This document shows, in pieces, positions 17,820-26,588 of a stretch of DNA of 64,000 nucleotides (within the stretch, counting starts at the first letter, position 1; each line of letters starts with the position of its first letter). Made by a program: the position numbers and the translations under genes. Source of the stretch: Treponema sp. UBA4873 (lineage in GTDB: Bacteria; Spirochaetota; Spirochaetia; Treponematales; Treponemataceae); NCBI GenBank assembly GCA_002399405.1, contig DHDP01000019.1, forward strand, positions 310,001 through 374,000. Reading direction: 5' to 3'. The notes under the pieces are model-generated. The model saw only the letters and a list, made by a program, of their open reading frames with translations, was not told the origin of the DNA and ran no database searches.

Positions 17820-19223
17820 TCAGCTCTCCGCGCGAAAAAATGCTTTCGCATTATTAAACGAAATATTCCGGACCATTTCTCCCAGGCGGGAAATATCCGC
17901 AGGGTATTCTCCGTTTTCAACCCACGCGCCGAGCAGACTGCACAGAATACGCCGGAAATACTCGTGCCGCGGATAGGATAAAAAGCTCCGCGAATCGGTC
18001 GTCATCCCGATGCAGTTTGCAAGCGTTCCGTACTGCGCGAAAAGCGCAAGCTGTTTTTCGATTCCGTTTTTTGTGTCGTTAAACCACCACGCAGCTCCCG
18101 GCTGAATGTTTCCCCGTGCCGTACTGTCCTGAAAATCTCCGCACAGCCCCGCAATCATCGGCATATCCTTCGGATTCAATCCGTAGACGACAGTCTTCGG
18201 CAGATTTCCTTCCCTGTCCACAGCATCGAGCAGCGATCCGAGCTGTCCGGCGTAATTTCTGTCGTCCATGCTGTCGCAGCCCGCGTTCGCCCCGAGCCGT
18301 GCGAATCTCCGGGACGAAACGTTCCTCGCAGCTCCGATATGAAGCTGCATAACGACACCGCGTTTCCGGTACAGCCGTGCAAGATTTTCCAGCAGATATC
18401 CTTTGTATTCCGCCGTTTCCGTTTCGGAAAGCAGACGGCCTTCGAGCCGCTTTGTAAATACGGATTCGATTTTCTCTTTCGTCGTTCCGCGCCAAAAATC
18501 TCCTTCGAGACTGCTGTCGCCCGCGGTGCAGCCTCTGGCGCAGAAATAGTCGAGACGTTTTTCCAGTATGGAAAGCAGCATGTCGACGTCTGTTATCTCC
18601 GTGCGTTCGGTCCGGCCGAGCGATTCAATATAGCCGGTGAAATTATCCGCGCCGATGTTGAGCGCATTGTCGGGACGGAACGCCGGGTACACGTGAACGG
18701 TACAGCCCGAATCGTTTGCCAGCCGTTCGTGGTACGCGAGGTCTTCGGCGGGATCGTTCGTCGTGAACACCGTGTCGACACGCTGTTTTTCGAGCAGCCT
18801 GCGCACCGAATACTCCCTCGTCCTGAGAAGCTCGTTGCATCTGTCGAATATTTCTCTTGCGGAATTGACGGTGAGGCATTCCGTTATACCGAAGTACCGC
18901 AGCAGTTCCAGATGCGTCCAGTGATAGAGCGGATTCCCCGGCGCATCCTGAACAGCCTCCGCATACCGGACGAATTTCGAATACGCATCAGTATTCCCCG
19001 TGATGAATTCCTCAGGTATGCCGTCGGACCGCATGAGGCGCCACTTGTAATGATCGTTTGAGAACCACGCCTCGGAAATATTTTCGTACGTATTGTCATC
19101 GTAAATCTCTTCCGCGCTCAGATGACTGTGGTAGTCGAAGATCGGCATTCCTTCGGCGTACGAATGATAGAGCGTCCGTGCCGTTTTCGTAGACAACAAA
19201 AAATCTTCGCGTATGAACTGCAT
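17820..19223 (-). CDS. uxaC: Glucuronate isomerase
   Basis: A 467-residue uronate isomerase converting D-glucuronate to D-fructuronate (and galacturonate to tagaturonate). It begins MQFIREDFLLSTKTARTLYH and has the metal-site motif FDYHSHLSAEEI, FTTNDPAEDLAYH, and RSFLSYPRHEYFRR. Length matches UxaC (about 470). The frame is open to 19550, but the upstream part is the leader with the promoter module; AGAGGA precedes the ATG at 19223. It is divergent from uxuA and followed by the GH2 gene. Confidence 0.93.
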   Translation of the reverse strand: MQFIREDFLLSTKTARTLYHSYAEGMPIFDYHSHLSAEEIYDDNTYENISEAWFSNDHYKWRLMRSDGIPEEFITGNTDAYSKFVRYAEAVQDAPGNPLYHWTHLELLRYFGITECLTVNSAREIFDRCNELLRTREYSVRRLLEKQRVDTVFTTNDPAEDLAYHERLANDSGCTVHVYPAFRPDNALNIGADNFTGYIESLGRTERTEITDVDMLLSILEKRLDYFCARGCTAGDSSLEGDFWRGTTKEKIESVFTKRLEGRLLSETETAEYKGYLLENLARLYRKRGVVMQLHIGAARNVSSRRFARLGANAGCDSMDDRNYAGQLGSLLDAVDREGNLPKTVVYGLNPKDMPMIAGLCGDFQDSTARGNIQPGAAWWFNDTKNGIEKQLALFAQYGTLANCIGMTTDSRSFLSYPRHEYFRRILCSLLGAWVENGEYPADISRLGEMVRNISFNNAKAFFRAES

Positions 19224-19266
19224 TTGCTTCCTCTTGCCGCAAGTATAGAAAGGATTTATCACGCAG

Positions 19267-19298
19267 CCTATAGCATTTGTTGCCGGTAAGATTGCAAA
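19267..19298 (-). promoter_or_regulatory. Hexuronate promoter module, copy 3 (uxaC)
   Basis: On the minus strand TGCAAT-N7-GCAA-N6-CTATAG (one mismatch in the last block). It is about 28 of 32 identical to the aguA copy, including the CCGGCAA centre. It lies 44 bp upstream of the uxaC ATG. Confidence 0.65.
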
Positions 19299-19323
19299 TA
19301 TTGTCTTTTTACGTAAACAACAT

Positions 19324-19353
19324 ATGCAATACGGACAGCAACATTTACTATGG
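19324..19353 (+). promoter_or_regulatory. Hexuronate promoter module, copy 4 (uxuA)
   Basis: TGCAAT-N7-GCAA-N6-CTATGG on the plus strand, back to back with the uxaC copy and 25 bp from it. ATGCAA and TACTAT are 16 bp apart. It is 57 bp upstream of the uxuA ATG. Confidence 0.65.
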
Positions 19354-19410
19354 TTTCCGTTTTCCGTTTTATTTATAGTAATAATAATACGTAAAGACAG
19401 GAGCAGACCG

Positions 19411-20484
19411 ATGAAAATGACTTTGCGATGGTTCGGTTCAAAATACGATTCCGTAACGCTGCAGCAGATACGGCAGATACCCGGCGTGCGCGGCGTAATA
19501 ACGACGCTGTACGGAGTCCCGGCGGGAGACGTCTGGAAATTCAGCGACATACAGGCTTTAAAAACGGAAGTCGAATCTGCGGGACTTGAAATCGCAGGAA
19601 TAGAAAGCGTAAACGTGCACGAATCGATAAAGATCGGTCTTCCGGAGCGGGACCGCTATATCGACAACTATGTGAGGACGCTGGAAAATCTCGGAAAATC
19701 AGGCATTCACCTTGTCTGTTATAATTTCATGCCTGTATTCGACTGGACCCGTACGGAGCTGGCCCGGAAACGAAACGACGGTTCAACCGTGCTCGCGTAT
19801 TCGCAGAAAGCAGTCGACGCGCTGAAGCCTGAAGAAATGTTCGCATCAATCGGTTCAGATACGAACGGCTTCGTTATGCCCGGCTGGGAACCAGAGCGGC
19901 TCGCACACGTGAAGGAACTGTTCGACCTGTACAAAGACGTCGACGAATCGAAACTTTTCGCGAATTTAAAATATTTCCTCGAAAGAATCATGCCCGTCTG
20001 CAATACGTACGACATCAATATGGCGATTCATCCCGACGATCCCGCGTGGTCAGTGTTCGGACTGCCGCGCATCGTTACGAATAAGGAAAACGTGCTCCGC
20101 ATATTCGGAATGGTCGATGATTCCCATAACGGCATAACGTTCTGCACCGGTTCGTACGGAACGAACATGGAAAACGACCTGCCCGATTCAATAAAGGCGT
20201 TCGGCAGCCGCATCCATTTCGCGCATATCCGCAATCTCAAATTCAACAGCCCGACCGATTTCGAGGAATCCGCCCACCTTTCGTCAGACGGCAGTTTCGA
20301 CATGTATGAAATTGTTAAGGCGTTGTACGAAACAGGATTCGACGGACCGGTACGTCCCGACCACGGACGGATGATATGGGGCGAAACTGCGATGCCCGGA
20401 TACGGATTGTACGACCGCGCGCTCGGCGCCGCATATCTGAACGGCTTGTGGGAAGCAGTCGAAAAATCGGAACGCAGAAGATAA
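19411..20484 (+). CDS. uxuA: Mannonate dehydratase
   Basis: A 357-residue enzyme dehydrating D-mannonate to 2-keto-3-deoxygluconate. It starts MKMTLRWFGSKYDSVTLQQI with the family RQIPGVRGVITTLY segment, and shows VCYNFMPVFDWTRTEL, MAIHPDDPAW, FCTGSYG, IHFAHIRNL and a final GPVRPDHGRMIWGE, where metal-binding His/Cys residues occur. The ATG at 19411 has ACAGGAG upstream; the open frame to 19324 is leader. uxuB follows after 13 bp. Confidence 0.94.
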   Translation: MKMTLRWFGSKYDSVTLQQIRQIPGVRGVITTLYGVPAGDVWKFSDIQALKTEVESAGLEIAGIESVNVHESIKIGLPERDRYIDNYVRTLENLGKSGIHLVCYNFMPVFDWTRTELARKRNDGSTVLAYSQKAVDALKPEEMFASIGSDTNGFVMPGWEPERLAHVKELFDLYKDVDESKLFANLKYFLERIMPVCNTYDINMAIHPDDPAWSVFGLPRIVTNKENVLRIFGMVDDSHNGITFCTGSYGTNMENDLPDSIKAFGSRIHFAHIRNLKFNSPTDFEESAHLSSDGSFDMYEIVKALYETGFDGPVRPDHGRMIWGETAMPGYGLYDRALGAAYLNGLWEAVEKSERRR

Positions 20485-20497
20485 CGGGGATAAAACA

Positions 20498-22108
20498 ATG
20501 CATCTTAACAAAGCTGATTTGAAAAATACCGCCAAATGGGAATCGAAAGGATACAGGCTGCCTGCGTTCGATTATGAAAAAACTACGGCCGACACGCTGC
20601 ACAATCCCGTGTGGATACATTTCGGAGCCGGAAACATATTCAGAAGTTTCCCCGCCGTGCTGATGCAGACGCTTCTCGAAAAAGGAGCGGCGCACACGGG
20701 CATAATCGTCGGAGAAGGTTTCGACTTCGATATCATCGACCGGATTTACCGGCCCCACGACAATCTTTCCCTGCTCGTAACGCTGAACTCAGACGGTACC
20801 GTCGACAGACAGGTCGTCGCCTCCGTCGCAGCCGCGTGGAAATGCGGCGCCGCGTACAGCACCGAATGGGCTGATTTTAAAGCCGCGTTTGAAAAGCCGT
20901 CTCTGCAGCTCGTAACGTTTACGATAACGGAAAAAGGATACGCGCTCAGCCGCGGCGGCGGATCTTTTTTCCCGGCAGTAACCGCCGATTTCGAATCGGG
21001 ACCGGAAGGTCCTCTTACCGGCATGATGAGCAAAATTACGGCGCTCGTCTACCACCGGTATCTGTGCGGAAAACGGAAACTCGCGCTCTGCAGCATAGAC
21101 AACTGCTCGCGCAACGGAGAAAAACTTCAGACTGCCGTAACGACAGTCGCCGGAAAATGGGTGGAGAACGGATTCTGCGGCAGCGGGTTCCTTTCCTATC
21201 TGAACAACTCTGTGTCATTCCCGTGGTCGATGATCGACAAAATAACGCCCCGCCCGGCGGAAAGCGTGCAGAAAATACTGACGGAAGACGGATTCGCCGA
21301 CACCGGCATTACCGTTACCGGAATGAATACGTATATCGCGCCGTTCGTAAACGCGGAAAAACCGCAGTATCTCGTCATCGAGGACGACTTCCCGAACGGT
21401 CGGCCCGAACTGGAAAAAGCGGGCGTCATGTTCACCGACCGGGATACGGTTATGAAAGTCGAACGGATGAAAGTCTGCACATGCCTTAATCCGCTGCACA
21501 CGTGTCTCGCGGTCTTCGGTTGTCTTCTCGGCTACACGCGGATATCCGACGAGATGAAGAATCCGGTCCTGAACACAATGGTACGGCGCATCGGATACGA
21601 CGAAGGACTCCCCGTCGTGTCCGATCCCGGAATAATCTCCCCGGAAGCGTTTCTGAAGGAAGTACTTGAAGAACGGCTCCCGAATCCCTTCATCCCCGAC
21701 ACGCCGCAGCGCATCGCAACCGACACGAGCCAGAAACTCGCGATACGTTTCGGAGAAACAATAAAAGCATGGGAAACGGACGGCACATTGCGGACGGAAA
21801 ACCTGCGCCTTATTCCGCTCGTTTTCGCAGGCTGGCTGCGGTACGTCATGGGCATAGACGATTCGGGAAACGAATTTACGCCGAGCAGCGATCCGCTTCC
21901 CGACACAGTACGGACCCGTATTAAAGACGTACGGCTCGGGGACGCGGGACCGTTCGACGAAATGCTGCGTCCGCTTCTCGCCGATGACTCGCTGTGGGGC
22001 GTGAATCTTTACGACGCAGGACTTGCCGCACGAGTTGCCGGGTACTTTACGGAACTGGTCGCGGGGATTGGCGCCGTACAAAAGACGCTCGAGCGGCATG
22101 TAAAATAA
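20498..22108 (+). CDS. uxuB: Fructuronate reductase (mannitol dehydrogenase family)
   Basis: A 536-residue polyol dehydrogenase-family oxidoreductase, here most likely converting D-fructuronate to D-mannonate with NADH. The Rossmann part has WIHFGAGNIFRSFPA, and the catalytic region includes GCLLGYTRISDEM and LPNPFIPDTPQRIATDTSQK. Tandem placement with uxuA and the shared promoter supports the assignment; mannitol, tagaturonate or other substrates are excluded only by context. GGGG precedes the ATG. No clear terminator follows before the lacI region. Confidence 0.9.
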   Translation: MHLNKADLKNTAKWESKGYRLPAFDYEKTTADTLHNPVWIHFGAGNIFRSFPAVLMQTLLEKGAAHTGIIVGEGFDFDIIDRIYRPHDNLSLLVTLNSDGTVDRQVVASVAAAWKCGAAYSTEWADFKAAFEKPSLQLVTFTITEKGYALSRGGGSFFPAVTADFESGPEGPLTGMMSKITALVYHRYLCGKRKLALCSIDNCSRNGEKLQTAVTTVAGKWVENGFCGSGFLSYLNNSVSFPWSMIDKITPRPAESVQKILTEDGFADTGITVTGMNTYIAPFVNAEKPQYLVIEDDFPNGRPELEKAGVMFTDRDTVMKVERMKVCTCLNPLHTCLAVFGCLLGYTRISDEMKNPVLNTMVRRIGYDEGLPVVSDPGIISPEAFLKEVLEERLPNPFIPDTPQRIATDTSQKLAIRFGETIKAWETDGTLRTENLRLIPLVFAGWLRYVMGIDDSGNEFTPSSDPLPDTVRTRIKDVRLGDAGPFDEMLRPLLADDSLWGVNLYDAGLAARVAGYFTELVAGIGAVQKTLERHVK

Positions 22109-22199
22109 TCGTAACTGATTTTCATCAACAGTAAGACTATCTCCGTCAGGCGGACGATTTACAATCTTCCCTTTTGTAGAAAAACCGCCGAATTACCTG

Positions 22200-22254
22200 A
22201 AAATGGGAGCGCTACCAGAATTTTGTTGACAGCGCTCCCATTTGGGGTTATGAT
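22200..22254 (+). promoter_or_regulatory. lacI promoter with two LacI-type operators
   Basis: TTGACA (22226-22231), a 17-bp spacer and TATGAT (22249-22254) form a near-consensus promoter. One operator, TGGGAGCGCTACCA, is at 22204-22217; a second, AGCGCTCCCATT, lies at 22231-22242 inside the spacer. This layout implies strong autorepression. Confidence 0.75.
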
Positions 22255-22286
22255 AAACCGGAAAGCAGGATAAAGGTGTAAAAGTA

Positions 22287-23273
22287 ATGGCCAATATCGA
22301 CGATGTTGCAAAAAGCGCTGATGTCTCACGAAGCACCGTATCGCGGGTACTTTTAAACAGCAAAAACGTAAAAGAGAGCACACGTCAACGGATACTGGAA
22401 ACGATTGAAAAATTGGATTACAGGCCGAATGCATCAGCCCGTTCCCTGGCGGCTAAAAAAAATTTCACCATAGGGATTATCAGCGGATATGCGCTTAATG
22501 ATCCGTTTTACTCAGTGATAGCGGAAGAAATCTGTAATGTGTGCAGCGAATATAACTACGGCACGCTTATATCCATCAGGTCAAATTCCGAAGCAACAAA
22601 TGAAAAACAAATCGACATGATGTTCGGAAAGGTCGATGCGTACGTATTTTTGGGATTAAAGACATTCTGCCGGAAAGACGTCGACTATCTTGTTAACAAA
22701 AACATTCCCGTGGCCCTTTTTAAATCCGGAAAATCGGTCGACGGGGCAATAACGGTCGATATCGACAATGTAAAAAGTTCGGCCATGGCGATCGATTATC
22801 TCGTTCAGCGAGGTCATAAAAAAATAGCGTTCATGTACGGCGACGTCACAAATTATGAAACGGTACTGCGGACAAAGGGATACAAACAGGCGTTGGAAAA
22901 TAACAATATTGCGTTTGATCCGTCTCTGGTGCTCGAAGGAAAATTCAGTTATTATGCGGCGTATAAAATGGCGGATAAAATCATAGCGTCGGGCGCGAGC
23001 GCACTCTTCTGCGAAAGCGATGTAATGGCGCACGGTGCCATAAAAGGACTGATGGATCTGAAATATACCATTCCCGGAGACATTTCGGTCATGGGATTCG
23101 ACAATATAAAATTTAATAATTTTGAATCGTTCATTGAATTAACAACGGTGAATCAGCCTTTGTATGAAATGGGAAGATATATTTCGGAAACATTGATTAA
23201 GCAAATCGAAACAAAGAGTTCCGGCGGTAAAAAGCTTTTTAAAACGGACATTATAGAGAGAAAAACTGTATAA
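22287..23273 (+). CDS. LacI-family transcriptional repressor
   Basis: A 328-residue regulator. The N-terminal helix-turn-helix is IDDVAKSADVSRSTVSRVL with the hinge helix around residues 48-60 (RPNASARSLA). The rest is a periplasmic-binding-protein-like sensor, with VDIDNVKSSAMAIDYLVQRG and ISVMGFDNIKFNNF. It precedes a sugar ABC transporter and GH43 gene. Operators matching the LacI-family consensus flank it on both sides, so it very probably controls itself and the transporter. The inducer is probably an arabinose- or xylose-containing sugar (inferred from GH43). Confidence 0.92.
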   Translation: MANIDDVAKSADVSRSTVSRVLLNSKNVKESTRQRILETIEKLDYRPNASARSLAAKKNFTIGIISGYALNDPFYSVIAEEICNVCSEYNYGTLISIRSNSEATNEKQIDMMFGKVDAYVFLGLKTFCRKDVDYLVNKNIPVALFKSGKSVDGAITVDIDNVKSSAMAIDYLVQRGHKKIAFMYGDVTNYETVLRTKGYKQALENNNIAFDPSLVLEGKFSYYAAYKMADKIIASGASALFCESDVMAHGAIKGLMDLKYTIPGDISVMGFDNIKFNNFESFIELTTVNQPLYEMGRYISETLIKQIETKSSGGKKLFKTDIIERKTV

Positions 23274-23284
23274 GGTTTTGTTTT

Positions 23285-23320
23285 CGGTCTAAAAATGGGA
23301 GCGCTACCATTTTTAGACCG
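23285..23320 (+). promoter_or_regulatory. LacI operator inside a perfect 36-bp palindrome
   Basis: Arms of 14 bp (23285-23298 and 23307-23320) surround GAGCGCTA; the centre reads TGGGAGCGCTACCA, the same operator as at 22204. It sits between lacI and the binding-protein gene, with no clear separate promoter. It can serve as operator or roadblock in DNA and as a hairpin in RNA. Confidence 0.75.
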
Positions 23321-23346
23321 AACGGACATATAACAAGGAGGATTCT

Positions 23347-24660
23347 ATGAAAAAGACGATTACTGTTTTACTCGGTTTATCGTTATTATTCGGTTTCAGC
23401 ATTTCCGGCTGTAATGGAACCGGCAAAAAAACGAAAGCTGCTCCCGCAGACGACGGCACATTCGGAAAAAAAGACGCCTCGCAATATTCGGGAACGCTGA
23501 AAGTATGGTCGTGGACGGATGATCCCAAATATCAGATCGCGGCATTCGAAAAGGCTTACCCGAATGTCAAAGTTGATTTCACCATGATCGGCGACAGCTA
23601 TGATACAAAATTGCAGACAATAGTCGACAACGACGCCGAAGGACCTGATGTATTCTGTGCAGATGTTAAAACTGTAAAGAATTACATCGAATCCGAAGCA
23701 TGGGAAAATTTATCCGCAGCGCCGTATAACGCAGTCACCGACGACATCATGGATTACGTCACGACTATCGGATCCGACGCGGACGGAAATTTAAGAGCGC
23801 TGTCATGGCAGGCTACGCCGGGGGGCTTCTGGTATAAAAGAAGCCTGTCAAAAAAATATCTCGGAACAGACGATCCTGACGCAGTTTCAAAATTGTTGTC
23901 AACCATGGATTCGCTGTTTGCGGCAGGTAAAACCGTTTATGAAAAGAGTCAGGGCAAAACGTTTCTGCTGCCGAATTATCAGGATTTATGGACAATGGCG
24001 TGTTACAGCAAGAGGACGACTCCGTGGATATCCGACGGTAAATTCAATATGGACGACTATGCGGTAAAATTTTTCGACGTTGCAAAAGAGGCGCGGGATA
24101 TGAATCTCGACGCGAAACTTGCTTCATGGTCCCAGGGGTGGTACTCTGCCGCGGCAAACGATTCCATCATGGGGTACGTTCTTCCCACATGGGGAATGCA
24201 GTATGTAATCCAGAAGGGCGCACCTGATTCCAAGGGCGACTGGGCGATTGCGTCAATGCCCGATTCGTATTTTAACGGCGGAACTTACATGGGTATCTAC
24301 ACACAAAGCAGAGAAAAGGAATTGGCATGGCTTTACATCAAATTTGTTAATCTGAACAAGGACTATGTCGAACAATATGCGAAAGAAAAATCGGATTTCC
24401 CCTGTCTTAAGACCGTAATCAATGATATGTCGCAAAATTATTCCGATGCATGGTGCGGCGGACAAAACACGTTTGAATTCTTCAATCAGGAAGCTTCAAA
24501 AATCAACACGTCATTAGTGACAAAATACGATGACTCCGTCAATAATCTGCTACTCACAAACGTCAATTTGTATGTCGAAGGCAAATACACGAAGGAAGAA
24601 GCCATAAAGAAATTCAAAGAGGATGTTGCAAATGCTTATCACAATGTAACGATTGAATAA
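23347..24660 (+). CDS. Sugar ABC transporter solute-binding lipoprotein
   Basis: A 437-residue family 1 extracellular solute-binding protein. The signal ends FSISGCNG, with the lipobox Cys near residue 22. The mature part begins with a charged linker and then YSGTLKVWSWTDDPKYQIAAFEK, typical of sugar binders. GQNTFEFF and WLYIKFVNL lie towards the C-terminus. AAGGAGG precedes the ATG. It is the first gene of a binding protein-permease-permease-GH43 operon under LacI control. No ATPase gene is present in this operon. Confidence 0.88.
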   Translation: MKKTITVLLGLSLLFGFSISGCNGTGKKTKAAPADDGTFGKKDASQYSGTLKVWSWTDDPKYQIAAFEKAYPNVKVDFTMIGDSYDTKLQTIVDNDAEGPDVFCADVKTVKNYIESEAWENLSAAPYNAVTDDIMDYVTTIGSDADGNLRALSWQATPGGFWYKRSLSKKYLGTDDPDAVSKLLSTMDSLFAAGKTVYEKSQGKTFLLPNYQDLWTMACYSKRTTPWISDGKFNMDDYAVKFFDVAKEARDMNLDAKLASWSQGWYSAAANDSIMGYVLPTWGMQYVIQKGAPDSKGDWAIASMPDSYFNGGTYMGIYTQSREKELAWLYIKFVNLNKDYVEQYAKEKSDFPCLKTVINDMSQNYSDAWCGGQNTFEFFNQEASKINTSLVTKYDDSVNNLLLTNVNLYVEGKYTKEEAIKKFKEDVANAYHNVTIE

Positions 24661-24669
24661 TTAATATTC

Positions 24670-24718
24670 CGGGGTGTTCCTAAAAAACAGAAATAAGACG
24701 TGACGAAGGAACATCCCG
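24670..24718 (+). terminator. Intercistronic hairpin after the binding protein
   Basis: Arms 24670-24681 and 24707-24718 pair at 11 of 12 positions and are followed by A-rich, not U-rich, sequence. It is more likely an mRNA stabiliser or processing site that keeps the binding protein in excess than a true terminator. Confidence 0.55.
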
Positions 24719-24736
24719 AAAAAAGGACAGTTTATT

Positions 24737-25657
24737 ATGATGCAAAAAAAAGCAAAATTCGGGTTACTGTTCGTACTCCCGTATTTATTAACTTTTGCCA
24801 TTTTTCAATTATACCCGATCATCTATTCTTTTTATCTGAGCTTAACCACTCAGGTTTCCAATAAAGAATTTGTATTCTGCGGGTTTAAAAACTACATACA
24901 TCTGCTGCAGGACCGGATGTTTTGGAAAAGCATCGGAAACACATGGATTATATGGCTCCTGTGTTTTATTCCTCAGATTATCTGCGCCCTATTGCTGGCG
25001 ATACTGTTATCGCAGCATAAAATAAAGGGGGCTGGTTTCTTCAGAGCCGCTTTCTATTTGCCGAACTTAGTGACAGCAGCATCGATAGGCGTATTATTCA
25101 GCGTTCTGTTCGACTGGCAGACAGGAACTGTAAATAAAATATTATTACAACTGGGTTTTATTAAACAGGCTGTAAATTGGATGAGCATGCCGTCTTTCGC
25201 GCGGGGCATAACTGCGTTCATCCAATGGTGGATGTGGTTCGGATACAGTACGATTTTACTGACAGCGGGAATAAAGGCTATCCCTGAGGAGCTGCTGGAA
25301 GCGGCCGTAGTCGACGGAGCAAACAGCCGGCAGAAACTTTTCAAAATCACGCTGCCGCTCCTCAAACCTACGATGCTGTATGTGCTGGTTACGTCTTTAA
25401 TCGGCGGAATGCAGATATTCGATATCCCCATGACGCTTACGAACGGAAACGGAGAACCGCAGAAATCACTGATGACCATGGTTCTGTATTTATATAATTC
25501 CGCATTCAGGAATCACAATTATTCATACGGTGCGACAGTATCGTACGGTTTATTCATCGTCGTCCTGGTATTTTCTTTACTATTCTACAAAGTTCTCTAT
25601 CCCAACATGACAGAGAAAGTACCAAAAAAACTCGTTAATCGGAGTAAAACACAATGA
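24737..25657 (+). CDS. Sugar ABC transporter permease, MalF type
   Basis: A 306-residue inner-membrane protein with about six membrane segments, beginning FGLLFVLPYLLTFAIFQLYP. The EAA loop is LLEAAVVDGANSRQKLFKITLP. Either of two adjacent ATG codons could be used. It overlaps the next permease gene by 4 bp (ATGA), so the two are translationally coupled. It would pair with the upstream binding protein. Confidence 0.9.
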   Translation: MMQKKAKFGLLFVLPYLLTFAIFQLYPIIYSFYLSLTTQVSNKEFVFCGFKNYIHLLQDRMFWKSIGNTWIIWLLCFIPQIICALLLAILLSQHKIKGAGFFRAAFYLPNLVTAASIGVLFSVLFDWQTGTVNKILLQLGFIKQAVNWMSMPSFARGITAFIQWWMWFGYSTILLTAGIKAIPEELLEAAVVDGANSRQKLFKITLPLLKPTMLYVLVTSLIGGMQIFDIPMTLTNGNGEPQKSLMTMVLYLYNSAFRNHNYSYGATVSYGLFIVVLVFSLLFYKVLYPNMTEKVPKKLVNRSKTQ

Positions 25658-26472
25658 AAAGCTCAAACAAATCTATTATTTATCTTTTTCTGATATTGCT
25701 GCTTGCCTTATGCGTTTTTCCTTTCTACATAATGATTATTAATGCGACACATTCGACGGATGAACTCATGGTCGGTTTGTATCTGCTGCCCGGGACAGAG
25801 CTCGCAGGAAATTATCACAACCTTTCGCAAATGATTAACATATGGCAGGGATTCATTAACAGCACCGTCATTTCCGTCGGCGCAACGCTGCTTTCAACCT
25901 ATTTCGGCGCTTTGACGGCCTTCGGATTATCAAAATACGATTTTCCCGGTAAAAAAATCGTATACGTAGTAATTACGGCGTCGATGATGATTCCTGCGCA
26001 ACTGGGCATTATCGGATTTTTCAAACTGTGCAAATTCCTGGGGCTGCTGGATACGTTTATTCCGCTTATCATCCCTTCAATTGCAAATGCGGGAACTGTG
26101 TTTTTTGTGCATCAGTACATGGAGCAGACGATTTCCGATTCCGTCATTGAATCCGCAAGAGTGGAAGGATGCGGAGAATTCAGACTTTTTAACACAATCA
26201 TTCTTCCCTTGTCAAAACCGGCCATTGCAACAATGGCAATTTTCAATTTCGTAGCTTCGTGGAATAATTTTTTTACACCGATGATCATATTATTCGGCAA
26301 AAATAAATTCACCATACCATTGCTTATTATGAATCTCAGAGGCGCTTTCAACAGAGACTACGGAGCAACTTATTGCGCGATAGCCATGTCCATAGTTCCG
26401 ATTATCGTTATATACTGCCTGATTTCCAGACATATTACGGAAGGCCTGATGACCGGCGCCGTAAAAGGCTGA
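25654..26472 (+). CDS. Sugar ABC transporter permease, MalG type
   Basis: A 272-residue permease. The first membrane segment is SIIYLFLILLLALCVFPFYI, the EAA loop is VIESARVEGCGEFRLFNTI, and the C-terminus RHITEGLMTGAVKG is typical of MalG-group proteins. Its start overlaps the stop of the MalF-type gene. A 116-bp gap with a hairpin separates it from GH43. Confidence 0.9.
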   Translation: MKSSNKSIIYLFLILLLALCVFPFYIMIINATHSTDELMVGLYLLPGTELAGNYHNLSQMINIWQGFINSTVISVGATLLSTYFGALTAFGLSKYDFPGKKIVYVVITASMMIPAQLGIIGFFKLCKFLGLLDTFIPLIIPSIANAGTVFFVHQYMEQTISDSVIESARVEGCGEFRLFNTIILPLSKPAIATMAIFNFVASWNNFFTPMIILFGKNKFTIPLLIMNLRGAFNRDYGATYCAIAMSIVPIIVIYCLISRHITEGLMTGAVKG

Positions 26473-26521
26473 TAAAAAAAACACTCTGAAAAAATTACGC
26501 AAACGTTGATAAAAAACATGA

Positions 26522-26557
26522 AGCCATTCGCAAAGCGACGACCGTCTGCAAATGGCT
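26522..26557 (+). repeat. Hairpin upstream of GH43 gene
   Basis: AGCCATTCGCA (26522-26532) pairs with TGCAAATGGCT (26547-26557) at 10 of 11 positions with a 14-base loop. No U-run follows. It is probably an mRNA structure between transporter and enzyme genes. Confidence 0.45.
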
Positions 26558-26588
26558 CAAATATTTACAAATCTTCAGGAGATAAAAA

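Noticed and set aside
26522..26557. A terminator between the MalG-type permease and GH43
   Set aside because: The stem lacks a U-run on either side and the GH43 gene has no clear promoter of its own, so read-through is likely.
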